Origin: Armigeres subalbatus
Taxonomy: Eukaryota; Arthropoda; Insecta; Diptera; Culicidae
Direction: 5' to 3'
DNA length: 64,000 nt
Assembly: GCF_024139115.2 (NCBI RefSeq)
Contig: NC_085140.1
Location: forward strand, 459,575,506-459,639,505
Below, piece by piece: positions 46,101 through 61,100 of this stretch; within the stretch, counting starts at the first letter, position 1; each line of letters opens with the position of its first letter. The notes beneath the pieces are model-generated. The model did no database searches. It was not told where the DNA came from and was given only the letters and a program-made list of their open reading frames with translations. A program made the translations under genes and the position numbers.

Positions 46101-49100
46101 TTTACTAACGGGCGATAGTCTGTAAATTATTGTTGTTATTGTTGCACAATCGATTTTGCGGAGTAGGTACTGTCAAAAAACAAATTTCAAAATATTTAGG
46201 TGGAATTGATCCCTCTCCAAGAATTTTGTTTGTAAAAAATAGGAAAGAAAATTCGACAGTGCATGCAATCTAGAATTTGGGAATACCTAATCCCCTTTCT
46301 ATGATATCTACTTAATGAATACTTATTCAGTTGATCTAATTTGACAAATCTACAAAAAATTAGACAAAAAAAACATATTTTTATCAAATTTTTGTATGAA
46401 TGATTAATGAGGGATCAAGTGTCTCCACATTGAGTTGAGAACTTAAAATTTAAACATCCTTAAATTATGGAGGAATATTGAAATTTTTATCAGTACATAT
46501 GTTGTATATTTATGGCTTTGTGATGTGAAAAAATTGGCATTTGGTCAATGTTAGGAGAAGCTATTCGAATTTCCCTCTGCCACATAAAGGCTGTCCAAAT
46601 ACACAAACCGTCCTGTTACGATTACGATTATCAATCCAAAAAATGAGTCACTACTACATAATGGTTATAAAGGTAGTAAAAATCGAATGTAATAATTGGA
46701 TCCAAGGACTAAAATCTTCTAAATTCTATCAAATTCGACCAAATAAAATTTTGGGTTCTGCCCAAGATGTATTTTCGTATATATGTTATTCAGCTGATAA
46801 GTGGAAACATCCAAAAGAGATTGGAATGGAAATTGAGATGTACAAAGAGCGGAATTTAAAAAAAAAATCCAAATATAATTAAAAATAACAAAATTGAATT
46901 AACTACCCTCAGTTTTTACATTATAGTCAGGATATATAATAATCTCAATACATCTTCAAACCCAATTGTTGTTGGGTACAATTATGGTAAACGAAAAGCA
47001 CATCAATACTATGCAGAACAGACAGTGCAAAAGCCCATTGCGAAGCATCCCACATGCTATTGATTGCTAATTAAAAAACACCTACCGGCTATCCTGTGCC
47101 GTGTACGAAGAAAATTTTCTTGACCAATATACCGCCATAAAACGCAGCTTGATAGCCATTCTTCCCAGACGGTGATGCTCCGCTTCCAAGCGGCGGCATA
47201 ATTACCTCAAATTCGCCCAGACTTCCACGATTTCTTCGGTTTTATTCTCAAATCGTGATTTCCATTTCAATTAGACCGTTTTATTGCTATTAAATTTGAA
47301 ACGGCCTCCAGTTATACGCTGGCCCAAGCCATTTCCCTGCACTCATCGGCTGAGCGTAGTGCGAGGGCGCCAATGTAACCAAATGATAGCGCAGCATCTT
47401 CTTGCTTGCAACGCGACAGGTCTGCCGGGCCGGGTGATGGGAACGCGCCGCAGTATCATTTCAGCGAAGCCACGCCGCGTTTAAAATTTATAACAGAGGG
47501 AAACATAAATCTCAAGATTCCTCCATGCGGCTGATGCTGCGACGCGCATTAAAACCGCATCGTGCTGTCGTCGTTCGCTTCGTCGCCGCTCGTGATTGGT
47601 TCTTCGCGCGCCTGGCCTACTGCCATGCGAGCCCATCAGAATGACACCAACAACAACGGACCGGGGTAGAATGAGAAGGCAATACGGTCGCGTCGCGAGA
47701 TGAGCCAACCAAATCAAATTCAAATTGCGCGACAACGATGGCGACGAACCGCAGCCAGCAGAGAGAGAGTGAGGCATCGCCGTAAAACAAAACTGCCCTT
47801 AATTTATGCACTTTCCGACTGTTTCTCGTTCTTTGGCTCGTTCGTGTGGCGAGGCGGCGGCGGTTGTTGATGGGCTGGTCCCGTATTTGGAACCGCCAAA
47901 GGGTGGAAGAAAGAAACATAAAAAACAGCGCACGCTGGTCGCCAATCAGTGACTGAAGGCGAATAAAAAAAGCTTAGTCGGAAGCCGGCGACGAATTACG
48001 CTAATAACAAAGAGACGTCACTTCATCGCACTCCAATCAAGTATGGGCGCGCTGCTTTACATCCCGGCAGAACGAGGGTCGCTACCGATGCTAAGGGGTT
48101 GATTTAAATATTTAAACGCATATTTGAATCGTTGGGAAAAAAGGGGTGTCGAAAGCGTTCTGTGCTCTTTTTTATTCAAAGTATTAACTGAAGAGGACAT
48201 AGCACAGGAAGCGAACCCCTTTCACCGGAGGTAAAAAAGGGAATAAATGCATATTTAATCAAATCGGGTTGGCTATATCGGCCGGGGATTTGGACAGGTA
48301 GCACTCGGTTTTGTATATTCCGTTCCGATGATGTCGTTTGTGTGTTATTTATTTTAAATAGAGGTGTGACACGCAGTAAATTAACCCGTAAACGTCGATT
48401 ACATTATCTCCGGTTGATAATGATGTTTATCTTGGGAATCGCAATAAAATGGTACAGTTCATGGCTACGGTTGGGTACGGCGTGAAAGGCAGGTGAATTT
48501 TGAATGCAGATTAAAATCAACGTGTTGATCCTTCGAATTGCTGGGGGAATGGCGTGTGAAGTTCAACACTGACAGGATAGGGTTGCATTTGTTTACAAAA
48601 TTATTGATTTACGACCACTCGAGGGCAGTAAATATTCCCATAGCGAGAGACAACATAAATTTCCGATCAAACACGATGGTCCAAAGAATCATATGGCACA
48701 CGCTGCTCAGATGCCATGTCTACTTGGTTAGAAAAAAAGCCCGTATCGTAGGAGCCAAATCAGCGCCATTGTTTTGTCAATTATCGCGGGTCCAAACTAG
48801 CGGAGTGAGATCCAGTTAGCACCGATCGGAACAGCCACTGAAGGGGCGCCACTAATTGAAAATATAATAAAAAGTTTGTGTAAATGTTTAAAACGTGGCT
48901 GCTGGTTTGGAATTAAAAGTCATATTTATCCGTTTTCGAAAGGGGTTTGACATCAGAAAGCGCTGATGAGTTATGGGTTCACGCGCTCGTTGGAAACGAT
49001 TATCGCCTGGAGAGGTTTCGTAATTGATCGCGCGCTCGCCCGGATTAACCCCATCGTCGAGGTTTCGTATCAATTTGTATCACCAAGTAGGCGAATGGAT

Positions 49101-52100
49101 GGTAGTAGGCGCATAAATGCGTGATGATTGATATGTGGCCCGTATCGTGGCCTACCAAGTGGCATCAGCAGTTGCAGGGAAGTCATGCTTGGCGTACTTC
49201 CTTTGTCCTGCCCGTTGCAGCAGGCGGCGGAGAGGGTTGCGCAAGGCGAATTAATTATTGCCGAACCGAGGGGTTATGCGTTGCATGGTTTAAAATTGAA
49301 ATTTATGACGTTTATTGATCAGTGATAGTAGCAATTTTTGCCATTTTGGTCCTATTTATCCGAAACGAAAATCACTGAAACCATTATCTGAAACAGTGAG
49401 CTGCGAGGGAAGGGGTGCATTGGAAATGCAGATGGCCGCTTTGATCGCATAGACGTTTGTACGAATAGCAAATTACACGAAATTTGTTATAGAAAGATGA
49501 TTGATTTTTCCCTTCTTTCGTTGTTTGTGGAACGAGACGGTTTGCAGCCAATCCGGTCGGTCGCACGCACGCACATATCATGTAGCAATATGTTGTAACG
49601 GTTCAATATGCATGAAACGGCGAGGCAAAAAGCGAAGGGTTACCATATTTGTTGCATGTTGGTCGTGCTTTTATCTCTTACCCCATACATCATCTTTTGT
49701 TGCAGCCGTTCGTTCGCTTGGCTGCCACTTTTTAAAATATAAATTTCCAATTCAAAATATAGCTAATTTCAAATCAAACATTACAAATCCAACGGTCATC
49801 TTTTTCCCCCTTTTCCGTGTGGATGATTTCATATTTTCCGATTTTCTCTTTTGTATACGACCTTTTTCACTGGCAGTAGCTAAAGCGGTTGACAGAAGTC
49901 GTTTTATCATCGAAGCAACCGACGACCATATTGACCGCCGCCTTGGTCGTCTCGCCTACTGTACCGTTTGCGTATTTATTTCTATTCAATCTTCCGCTCG
50001 ATTGCATATTCTTGGCTTATCAGCTCGCAACGGACCGAGCCGATCGAGTGGACTTTAAATATTGAAAAGGCGAGCAGTTATCAGTGACGCAGAAATCCAT
50101 ACCGGAGGAAATAAATTATATGTGCCGAAGAAAAAGGCAAAGACCACATATGCAAAGCTGATTGCTAAAAGGAGTGACGATGAATATTTGATATGCTCGT
50201 TTTATTGCCACATTTTGCGGGATTCTGCCAGTTCAGCATTCACAACTGATTGATATTCATCGCTGGTACAGGGACAGTGATTTTGCACCCCCAAACGCCA
50301 AATCTTTTGCATAAATCTTGAATAATAAACACCCAAGCTTGGTCAATGTCCATTCCTATTCTGCTGGTTGAGACTTGACTTGAGAGTTTTTTTTTCTGTC
50401 TGGAATTCTGACTGATGCCAGATTTGACAGGGGTTATCGATTGAGTATAGACACTTTGGTATTTGGCATTCGAATTTCGCCACACCATAATTTTCTCATG
50501 AGCCTGCAGAATGCATTGCCCCATTTCAAGAAAAATAGGGGAACGGTTCGGCACTTCATCCCATAGAGCTCCAATTTCCATCCCTTCAAAAACAAAGCAA
50601 TGAAAAGGAATTTGGTTTGTTTCTTATTAAGGTGATTTTTTTCACCAATGAGCACGCGTGTTAGCAAAAAGAAGCGTCGAGATTGGTGCTGTATTTCTTT
50701 GTTTTGAGATGAGTTGAATATTTGTTCAGTGAGATGAAAAACGGAACAGTTCCCTTACAAAAAGAAATTCTGATCAAAAACTTTTCACAAAAATAGTTCA
50801 ATATACCTAATCTTAGAAACTTGAGTTTTGTTTACTGAAGCTCATTCATTAATTTTGATATGATGTTCATGGAAATACAATTTTTATTTCTCATTATTAT
50901 TTATTGTTGCATTTTTTTCAGAAAGGTATTTTCAACACTAGTGTTCAGAGCTTAGGTCGTCAGCAATGACTTCTTTGACTGATTTCAGGAGAATTACTCA
51001 TCTCATTCTTCATGATAGAAGTTTTCCTCGATATTTTCATTGTATATGAGTGTAATACTGTGCTGCCATTTATGATAGATCAGTGTTCCGTAAAAATAAT
51101 TTACAAATATTTGTCACTTTAAGCAAGTCATGACACAACATACCGCATTACAGGCTCTGTCTTATTATGTGTGTTACGTTTATGATTAATAATTGAACCG
51201 TTCGATATAATAACTAGTAGAGTATTAAGGCCGGTCCGGTCACCTTTTCGTGGTGCATTACGGAGTAAGATCTACCACACTGTGCTCTACTTCTTACTAT
51301 TCTTGCTTATTCTTATCAGTGATGATCGGAAGAGTATGGAACGACTATAATTTGTTTTTAGATGACCCATCTTTTGTGCCTTTTGGGTGAAGTCAAGTAA
51401 ATTATAAAAACGTAACTCGCCGGTCCGGAGACTTAAGTTGGGCCATAGCGTCCTTTTCTACGGTGCCCTTACGTAGGTTCCCAGTCTTTGTTTTTGACAT
51501 TAAAGTCTTCAAATCTTAAAACCATCATTTTTTTTCTTTAGCTTTAAATGTTCAAAGCTTTGAATGTTCAAATCGGCAAATCATCAAATATTTGAGTCAA
51601 TAAATCTTCAAATTTTCAAATCATTAAATCTTTAGGTCTTCAAATTATCAATTTATCAGATTTCAGGGGTCAGCGGGTGGCAAATCGAGTGCCGAAGTCT
51701 GTTTCGGTTCGAGCATAGCGTCTGGTCCAATGGCGTCTCGACGACCTGAGAGCGGTACATCAACGCTTCACGATTTACCCACGATTATTAGTACCAGGCA
51801 GTGGATGAAAATAGGATGAGTTTATTGAAAAAATAGGTTCAAATGGAAAAAAAACCGAACGAGTAATATGAATTGATAAATCAAAACAAAATAAACTCAT
51901 AAGGCACTCAGGGCAAACTATTGGAAAAGTTTGGAAAGTTGAGTGGACTAGGCGAAATGAGCTATTCAATAAATTGGGTGGGCGTTTTGGGGCTTCTGTT
52001 TCTGAAGATTGCTGTTATCTCTTTCGAAGCACTCGTTTGATGATACAATTTCGAGGTGGCTCAAGTCAATTTAGTGTTTTCAGGCTATTTTCAAGTTTGA

Positions 52101-55100
52101 AAAAAAATCTAACAACAGATATAAACGCCGAAAACCAACCTCTATACGGAAGTTTTTGGTGTGCTCTACAGGTCTTGTGAACATTGCAATTCGTTCCGTC
52201 CACGTTTTGACCATGTTAAAGTGATTTTTGTGCTTTTAAGTGCATAAAAACACTGTTTCCCCTAAAAGTCGTTGTTCTACAAAATTCTTGAATTTATTAC
52301 AAATCATTACTAATTTATCTTATTATTATTCCTCATTTTCCCATGGACATTTGAGTAATATAATTGCTTATGTGCGATTTACCGTTAAATTCTTAAAAAT
52401 AAGAAGCTGAACATTTGTCATTTGTTGCGATGGTTTTCGGCGTTCATATCTCTGGTTAGATTTTTTTTTTCAAAATTGAAAATAGCCCAAACACACTTGA
52501 GCCACCTCGAAATTTTATCCGAATTAGGTTAAAACAGGAGGCTTTTTTTTAGCTTAAGAATTGTGATTCGGGGCCGACCGGTTGAATTTTTGATACTTTT
52601 TGAAAACATGAAGAGGTCTAATAATCATGACATTTTTTTTCAAATTAAAACATTTGATTGGGTTCCAAACCAGTCGAAGCAAAAAAAAAAATATCAGCAT
52701 TGGAAAGAGGAACTTCTTTAATTAGCTCCACAAAATTTCGTATTTATTAGATCTGCTCCATTTGATATTACAAAACTTTATCTGGGGACTTTAACACTAT
52801 CCGATAACAAATTTATATAGCCGAAGTAAGCAAACGAAGTACCGTTTTGACTTAAATCCCGAACACTGGCGTTTTAGCGCCCTAAAACTAGAACTTTCAT
52901 TGGTTTTCCGCAGTGAGGATCAAGATTACAAACGAATTCAAGCTCCTGTGCAGAAAATTGCACGAGTAAAGTAAAAATGGCCGTTTAAAAGCGAGTGTTC
53001 GGAATATGAGTCATGTTTGGGATTTGAGTCAAAACGGTACATCTTTTCGGAAAATTTAGTAAGTATCATACTCAGACTCCCTGACGGAGTCAAAGGTGGC
53101 ACCACTCGTCAGAAGCACGATGTAGTTCTCAAAGGCAGCGTTCTTGCTCGCCGCCCGCGATGGTTCGCATCAGAAATTGGAGATTTTTAAGTAAAAATTT
53201 AATAAAAAATAACTCGCCAGTATTTTTTCGCAGACCTTTTCAAAACATACTACAGGATGCCTTTCAGCGGAACCGTCCAGTAGACCCCAAGACCCAGAAC
53301 AAAATTCTGGTCGAATACGCGTGAAATATCAATTTTTGTTATCACGATTTAGTGTTTTAATAGTTTAGTTTTTCTTCGACTTTTTAACCCTTCAAACTTT
53401 TGTCCTTTCGACTTTTTGACCTTCGATCTTATGTCCTACAACCGTAAAAAGTTGAATGCGCTTTCTTTTCCAAAAATAAAGCGTACTCCTGGAATAAGGC
53501 AGGTGTCAGTCCTGTTTGTTGTGTAATTGGAAAGTTTGATTGTTGTGGTTAAAATGAATGCATCTGCCGGAATAATGATTCCATGAATGTTATGGCCCCT
53601 GCTCTCCTCATTTTGACCCCTGATTCCGACCCTGGTCGAAATTTCAGAAGGTCACTTTCAATTGCAAACAGAATTCATTGAGCTCCTGATGTGTTTTCAT
53701 GAAGTTTGAGTAGTCGCATGCCCAGTTTCCTTGTAATTGGTGTTATGGCCCCTGCTCTCCTCATTTTAACCCCTGATTCCGACCTTGGTCGAAATTTTAA
53801 AAGGTCACTTTCAATTTTTTCAAGGCAAACAAAATTCATTGAGCTCCTGATGTGTTTTCATGAAGTTTGAGCAGTCACATGCCCAGTTTCATTGTAATTG
53901 GTGTGATGGCCTGGTCGAAATTTCAGAAGGTCACTTTCAATTGCAAACAGAATTCATTGAGCTCCTGATGTGCTCTCCTCATTTTGACCCCTGATTCCGA
54001 CCCTGGTCGAAATTTCAGAAGGTTACTTTCAATTGCAAACAGAATTCATTGAGCTCCTGATGTGTTTTCTTGAATTTTGAGCAGTCACATACCTAGTTTC
54101 ATTGTAATTGGTGTTATGACCCCTGCTCTCATCATTTTGACCCCTGAATCCGACCCTGGTACAAATTTTTGAGAAAGTCAATGTCAATTGTAAACAGAAC
54201 TAATTGTGCTCCTGATGTGTTTTCTTGAAGTTTGAGCAGTCGCGTGCCCAGTTTTATTGTAATTGGTGTTATGTCCCAGCTTTCCTCATTTTGACTTCTG
54301 AATCCGACCCTGGTCGAAATTTTAGAAACTCAATTTCAATTGCAAACAGAATTCATTGAGCTCCTGATGTGTTTTCATGAAGTTTGAGCAGTCGCATGGC
54401 CAGATTCATTGAAATTGGTGTTATGGCTGCCTTCTTCTTCTTCTTCTTCTTCTTCTTATTGGCATTACATCCCCACACTGGGACAGAGCCGCCTCGCAGC
54501 TTAGTGTTCATTAAGCACTTCCACAGTTATTAACTGCGAGGTTTCTAAGCCAAGTTACCATTTTGCATTCGTATATCATGAGGCTAACACGATGATACTT
54601 TTATGCCCAAGGAAGTCGAGACAATTTCCAATCCGAAAATTGCCTAGACCGGCACCGGGAATCGAACCCAGCCACCCTCAACATGGTCTTGCTTTGTAGC
54701 CGCGCGTCTTACCGCACGGCTAAGGAGGGCCCCAACCATGTCCTATTCAAATGATGAAACTATCGAAATCGACTAGAATTCTTGTCAAATATGTTTTAGA
54801 GATGGTTCGATGGTTGATTTGTAAATTCCAGACATGTTACGTTACGCCAGAACATTGAGTTGATATTCGAATTACAGGGAAAAAGACCCCCGCGCACACT
54901 TATTTTTAGCAATAACTCGGACCTGAGCAGGAATTTCGGTCTTAAAATGTATCAGGGCAAAAATATAGCTACATATTCCCTTTGAGCACAAACGAAACCG
55001 CGAGGAATGGCCGCTGCTGTCTCCCATTTTGACCCCTGAATCCGGCCCTGGTAAGAATTTCAGAAGATCAAATTCAATTAAAAATGGAAATTTAAAAACT

Positions 55101-58100
55101 CCTGATTTGCAAAGCTTGTATAGCTGCATGTCAATTCCCGCAGGCATGTTTCATTGTAATTGGTTTTGTAGCCCACACTATACCATTGTGACCCCTGAAT
55201 GCGGCCCTGAATTTAGTCAACCATGTCCTATGCAAATGATGAAACTATCGGAATCGACTAGAACTCTTGTCAAATATGTTTTAGAGATGGTTTGATGGTT
55301 GATTTGTAAATTCCAGACGTAAACATGGCCAGAACATTGAGTTGATATTCGAATTACAGGGTAAAAGACCCCCGCGCACACCTATTTTTAGCAAATAACT
55401 CGGACCTGAGCAGGAATTTCGGTCTTAAAATGTATCAGGGCCAAAATATAGCTATTCCCATTGAGCACAAACGAAACCGCGAGGAATTCCGACGATCAGG
55501 TCCTGAATGCGAGCCATTTGAAAAAAAAAAAAAAACCGTTCGTCCTGGGTCTTTGAGGGTTAACAAATAAGCGTTTGCTCGAAAAAGGCTCGGTAATGGC
55601 GGCTTCTATGCATCTTCCCGGAATAGTGCAATGGAGGAGTTGATTACTTCCTAAAAAGAATGCATCAGCCCGGAATAAGGCAATGGTAGCATCTGTCCAA
55701 AACAGACATTGATCAATGCATGATAACTTTTTGAACACAATGACCAGAAGTACGCGTTTGCCCGGTATAGTGCAATGGTGAATGTGATTTATTTCTCGGA
55801 AGTGTCCGGAATAAATTGTGGCAGAGGCATTTTAACATCTGAAAAGGCTATGGCAAGTTCGATTTGATTCATGTCCGAGATTCGCGTCTGCTTTTGAGTT
55901 ATCAAGAAAGAATGGCAGATTTTGGATGTGAGTTAAATTTGGTAAATGTAGACAATGTTGGAAAATTGGATAAATAATAAAAAGATGAGAAGGTTTTGGT
56001 AATTTAGGTCGTTTGTGAATTAGAACTACTATTTGATAAAATTATTCGCACTCCATACGCGTAATTGCATTAGTTTGTTTTAACCTCATCTTTGTTAAGC
56101 AATTAAGAATTGATTTGGGCTCTCACTCAGTTACTATTGATGAATCCAAATAGTTTTTGTGGCTAAGAATCAAATTCTGAACTTGTAAAATTTGAATATT
56201 CATTGCAGTGATATTTATTATGTAGTTAAATTTTAGGCGCATTTTTGAAAGCGGTTTTTTTACATGCACGTGTTTTCCGCTGGACTCCAGCTGATTTCGT
56301 AAGTGCGTGAAACCGCAGTTTCTAAGCGGCGTTTTTTTTGCGGAAACTGAAATTTTGACGAAATTTTAAGACCGACTCCAGTGTAAATAATTCAAATTGT
56401 GCAAGGCACATTGGGTGTAGGAGGCAAATCGGACAAATTTAGTGAATTGAGCAAATTTGGAAATGTAGCTAATTTGACGAATTCAGCGAATCGAACGAAT
56501 TGTACAGAAGAGGAAAAATATTCATTTCGACTATTTATGTTAAAAAACTAGGTCTTTTCGTGGAAATCTAATTATTTAAAAAGATTTTCAGCCCAAATAA
56601 ATTAAATAAATAAGACACAAATCTTAACGACCCCAATGAGGATCGAAGTAAGCTTTGCGTGATGTTGGCTGTGTTTGATTTTCTGACAGCGGTTTTTTCT
56701 TCGACATCGTAAAGTTTTTATTTCGGCTGGTGCTACCCCTAGGGTTTGTTCCGGTTTCAGGTTTCTTAAACCTCCGGATAGGTATACCGCAACGTGCGTG
56801 AGTGTTCTGATGAAGAAAGTGCAGTTTTGTGATTTATTCTAAGAAATATACGTGACAAAATGTGTATAATATGGAAGCTTCATAGGAGCTAAGTCTCTCT
56901 CATTTTTTGGAAATGGATTAATTTGGTGAGATTGTTGTATTATGCTCTTACTATAAATTTCCTACGATTATGTTTCCTATATCAAAATTAAATACGCGCT
57001 GGATTGAATAATCCGGAAGCTTGCTTATGGATCCATTATCCAATTGATAATGGTAGCATAAACAGGCGTAAGCAAAAGTGACCTTGGATGGGTCATGAAA
57101 TAACAGGCAGCCTGAAATGGGTCACTGGAGCTGCAGTAGAGCTAGCACTTTCTAACTCTCGGATTAAATTTGACTGTAAAACTGTTTGAAGCAGACAGCT
57201 TTCTTCCATAACATCACTGCCAACCAGTGGGCAGTGTTGTCCTGCATTCAAGGCAAAAAATTCTGCTCTTTGATTTAACTCCATCTAAACGATTTTATAG
57301 TCTCAACTAAGTAAGTTCAACTAATAAAAGGATATTTGGATTTTCTAAATGTCATGGCAAACTGTCAAAAAACTGCACTCCAGAGCCACCGGAGCGCGCG
57401 CTGAGAATACACCCAGTGAAAACATTCCAGTGTATTTTCAGTGCGCGCGCTCCTGTGGCTCTGAGTGCACAGCATATATTTCAGAAATGGACAAATTGAT
57501 ATGAAATTTGCGAAAAAGAGTCCACGTGTCTTGGAGGGACTCGAACGCTCAACCTCCTACTCTCTAGATAGGTGATAACCCCTACACAACAAGACCACTT
57601 AAAGGTCACTTTTGCGGAAAAGCCATCAGAATCCGAGTACCAACCTCCACCGCGGTTAGCTTTTTTTTTGCAAATTGAATATCTTTCGGATGCCTGATTT
57701 GTCCAATCTCGCAATGTGCTTTACTGTTGTATATCCACAGTCATGCGAGTGCACATTGTTTATTTAACGAGAGGATCGCACTCCATGGAAAGATATTCAA
57801 TTTGCAAAAAAGAGAGTTAACCGCGGTGGAGGTTGGTACTCGGATTCTGATGGGTTTTCCGCAAACGTGACTTTTAAGTGGGTTATCACGCCTATCTAGA
57901 GAATAGGAGGTTGAGGTTCGAGTCCCTCCAAGACACGTGGATTACTTTTCGCAAATTTCACATCAATTTGTCCATTTCGAAACATGTGCTATGTATATGC
58001 ACAGCCAAGATATTTAACAAAAATGGTTTTCGTACGGCCGAGTTGCCGAATAATATGCAATTAATTATGATTGGATATCTTGATTCTGCATGTCTTGCAA

Positions 58101-61100
58101 AATACTGAATGTTGCAGTTTTTTATGCTTCCAGAGGATTCCCCGAGGATTTCGGAACTGTTCCGCAGGGTAGCCGATATTCCCTGAATCATAATTGGAAG
58201 TCGTGATTTTCTTTTGACTCCACAAATGCTGAAATTTGACACCCATTTTGCATTGTTTTGTGATTTTTTGAAACAGGTGGATTTTGATGTTTGCGCAGAG
58301 GCATTAAAGGCCTCGGAACAGTTTTCTGGGTGGTCAAAACATTCTTTTCGCCTTGCAAAATACTAAGAATTGATACCTATTTTGCCGTAGTTTGTGTGTT
58401 CTGAAAATGGTCGATTATGAGGCCCAGAATATCTCCATATTGCTAATATGAAACGAACTTTTGAATTGGGATTTTTGGGGACGGTTTTTGGTTCTTGTAT
58501 AATCTTTATAGACAAATAATCTGGAATGGTATAGAGTTCGTCTCTATTTAGTGACATTTTGTTGTGGCCAACTTTACTGTACCTGACTCACATGAATTTT
58601 TTTGCCGATAGGGGGCTTGCATCAGAGATCCTTATTACGAATTCAGTGAACCGTTTGAGCTGAATGACGGTAAAACCAGACCGATACAAGAAATGACGAA
58701 ATTGCAGCAATTTGAATTGTTTTCTTCTACTCAGCCTGATATGGGTTAACCATTCGCTTTCATGGTCCATATTACCACATATAACTACTAATAAATGAAG
58801 TTTTAATTGGGGCTGTTGCTATAATTTAAGAAGCAAGGCATGTTGATGAGAGTTGGAACAAATAACTATGTGTTTGTGATAGAATAAATCAACAAGCCAA
58901 GAACATGGTAGAGAAGAATTTGTGATAATAATTTCAAATAAATTCCATATCTATTTAATGATCATTCTCAGTTTTATTTCCCATTTTCCGAGGAGTTGAT
59001 TCCTGTGAAAACTGTACTAACTCGTTTTATGACGAGGGATGACATTCCGTTGAACATGTCGCTTTTCAATTATTTCTTTTTAAGTAACCGATTTTTTTTG
59101 CGATTTTTCTGAATGCAGCAGAAGAGAAATATAATCAGAACTTGGTTAATCTTGCACTTGTGTAGCGCGTTGCTTTGTTCATATGAATATAAAGGAAGAA
59201 ATTAATTTCTTATCAACAGTAATGCCGTAACCATCTGACGAATTTGCAAAGACTCGCACTCCACACGAGCAACTTTCAACAACATGAGGGTGCCCCTATT
59301 CTAACGTCCATCCCTGTGATCCTGTGAAATAAAAGTGACTGAGGTTGAGAGATAGACACTGCCGAACGAAAAATCTTCACTCGAGCATAAAATTGTATTA
59401 TGTGAATATTGGCATACAAAACTGACCAGTAACAGCTCCGCCTGGAAGTGAGTCCCGAGAAAGATGTCTGCTCCCTACTCGTTCGCTAGAGCAGGGCAGT
59501 GGATTTAAACTCGACCGGAATAGCAAAGGGGCAGCTCGTAAAAAGGATTTTCACGTCGACCGAAAACGATATGCAAACAGAATCGGGGATAGCATCAGCA
59601 AAGAGCAATCCTCGACCTCGTAGAATACGGTCAGTCAGTGGCGGCCAGATGCGCGCTCACCCACAAGAGCCAATCCACCCTCATCGTGCCGAGATGAGAT
59701 CCAATCTTCGATTCTACGATGCCAGTTGTTGAAACGGAATAATTCCGACAAGGGGTTTCCAATGTTTTTAGAATATCAAATGGCCACTGGTAGTGAAGCG
59801 GGAAGTTTGCGTTAGAGATGGGGAAATCCCATTAATTTCTATTTAAAGTGACCGCCATATGGGTTCGCCAAACTCGTTCCGGGGTTGATCGCTCACAGAA
59901 TCCTAAACGAACACCCTCGAAATGGAGTTCCCCCTTTCGTTCGATGCTTGAAAGGGACTTGTACGTGCACTCAATCAAATATGCAAATGTCTTCGGTCCT
60001 TTCAGAACAGCTGGATGTTTACCTGGCGAAGAAGAGAGAGCTTGACACACGTTCAAGATTAACGGCCCGCCGAACGGCCTGACAGGTGGAACAAATCTTC
60101 ATCATCGAATTATTAGACACGTGACCTGGCTGATGTGTGACTACCATTTGAGGCGACAGGATTACCCACTGTAAGAGTCAAATGTTGCACAACACACAAT
60201 ACCATTCGGTTTCGAAGCGGAAGAGGTGAGAAGATTTTATGCCTTTGTTTACCGGTTCGGTCTTTCCCTGTTTTGCGATGTTTATGAACAAAAACCATAC
60301 AACCGAAAAAGGATCACACCACTCTGAATGGGAGTCTCGACGTTTCGAGGAAGCGGCACCCAATGAAATTCAACAAGCCGCGGATTTACACGGATCATTT
60401 GTTCTTTGCCTTGTGCAGTCCGACCCTTTTTGGAGTCGGGCGAATGCTTGGGTGAGACGATCCAAGACGAGGCGAGGTGTAGCGAACGGAGTGCAAAAGT
60501 CAAGGTCTGCTCTGAGAGGTCCCAAAGGGATCCGAATATCCTTTTCTTACAAGGATGAATTGAATGGGAGATAAAAAGTGGTGACGACGGGGTTGAAGGG
60601 TTTCCTGAATCCGATTCATTGGTTGTACAGTTGACTTTTGAAGGTCGGTTGGTGAGAATTGGCACGTGTTGTTAATAGTCAATTGTACCAGGTGTAGAGT
60701 GATTGTAATTAAATAGAAATTAAAGCAAATACTTCTTAACAATCTGAAGCGTTTACGAATCAAATGAGAAATTCATGGAGAGATTTTTCTACATAACAAC
60801 AAGGACACCTTTGGATTAACATGGATGGGTTAATTATAAATTATGTTTTCTTGAATGGAATAACAGATTGATTGAAACACAAATAGCTGAAAGGCAGAGT
60901 ATCACAAACTAGACTAATCGTTCTCTTGCAAGCGTATTTAACACACATGCCTATGAACCCTACCATATGCGAAACTTAAGATGTAGATCTAATGATAATC
61001 AATTACGATTCTGCAATAAAACTGTTCCTCGTGACAGTCGCGTGCCAAATCAGTACTTCCGCTAACCACCCGACCCGAGCCCGAAAGGCTTGAGCCAGGA

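Noticed and set aside
47481..47919. Minus-strand ORFs near 47.6 kb as a nub exon
   Set aside because: No donor in the needed phase and no similarity to POU proteins.
49501..50058. 185-codon plus-strand ORF
   Set aside because: No domain, AT-rich composition and position in the nub intron; no splice or start context supports it.
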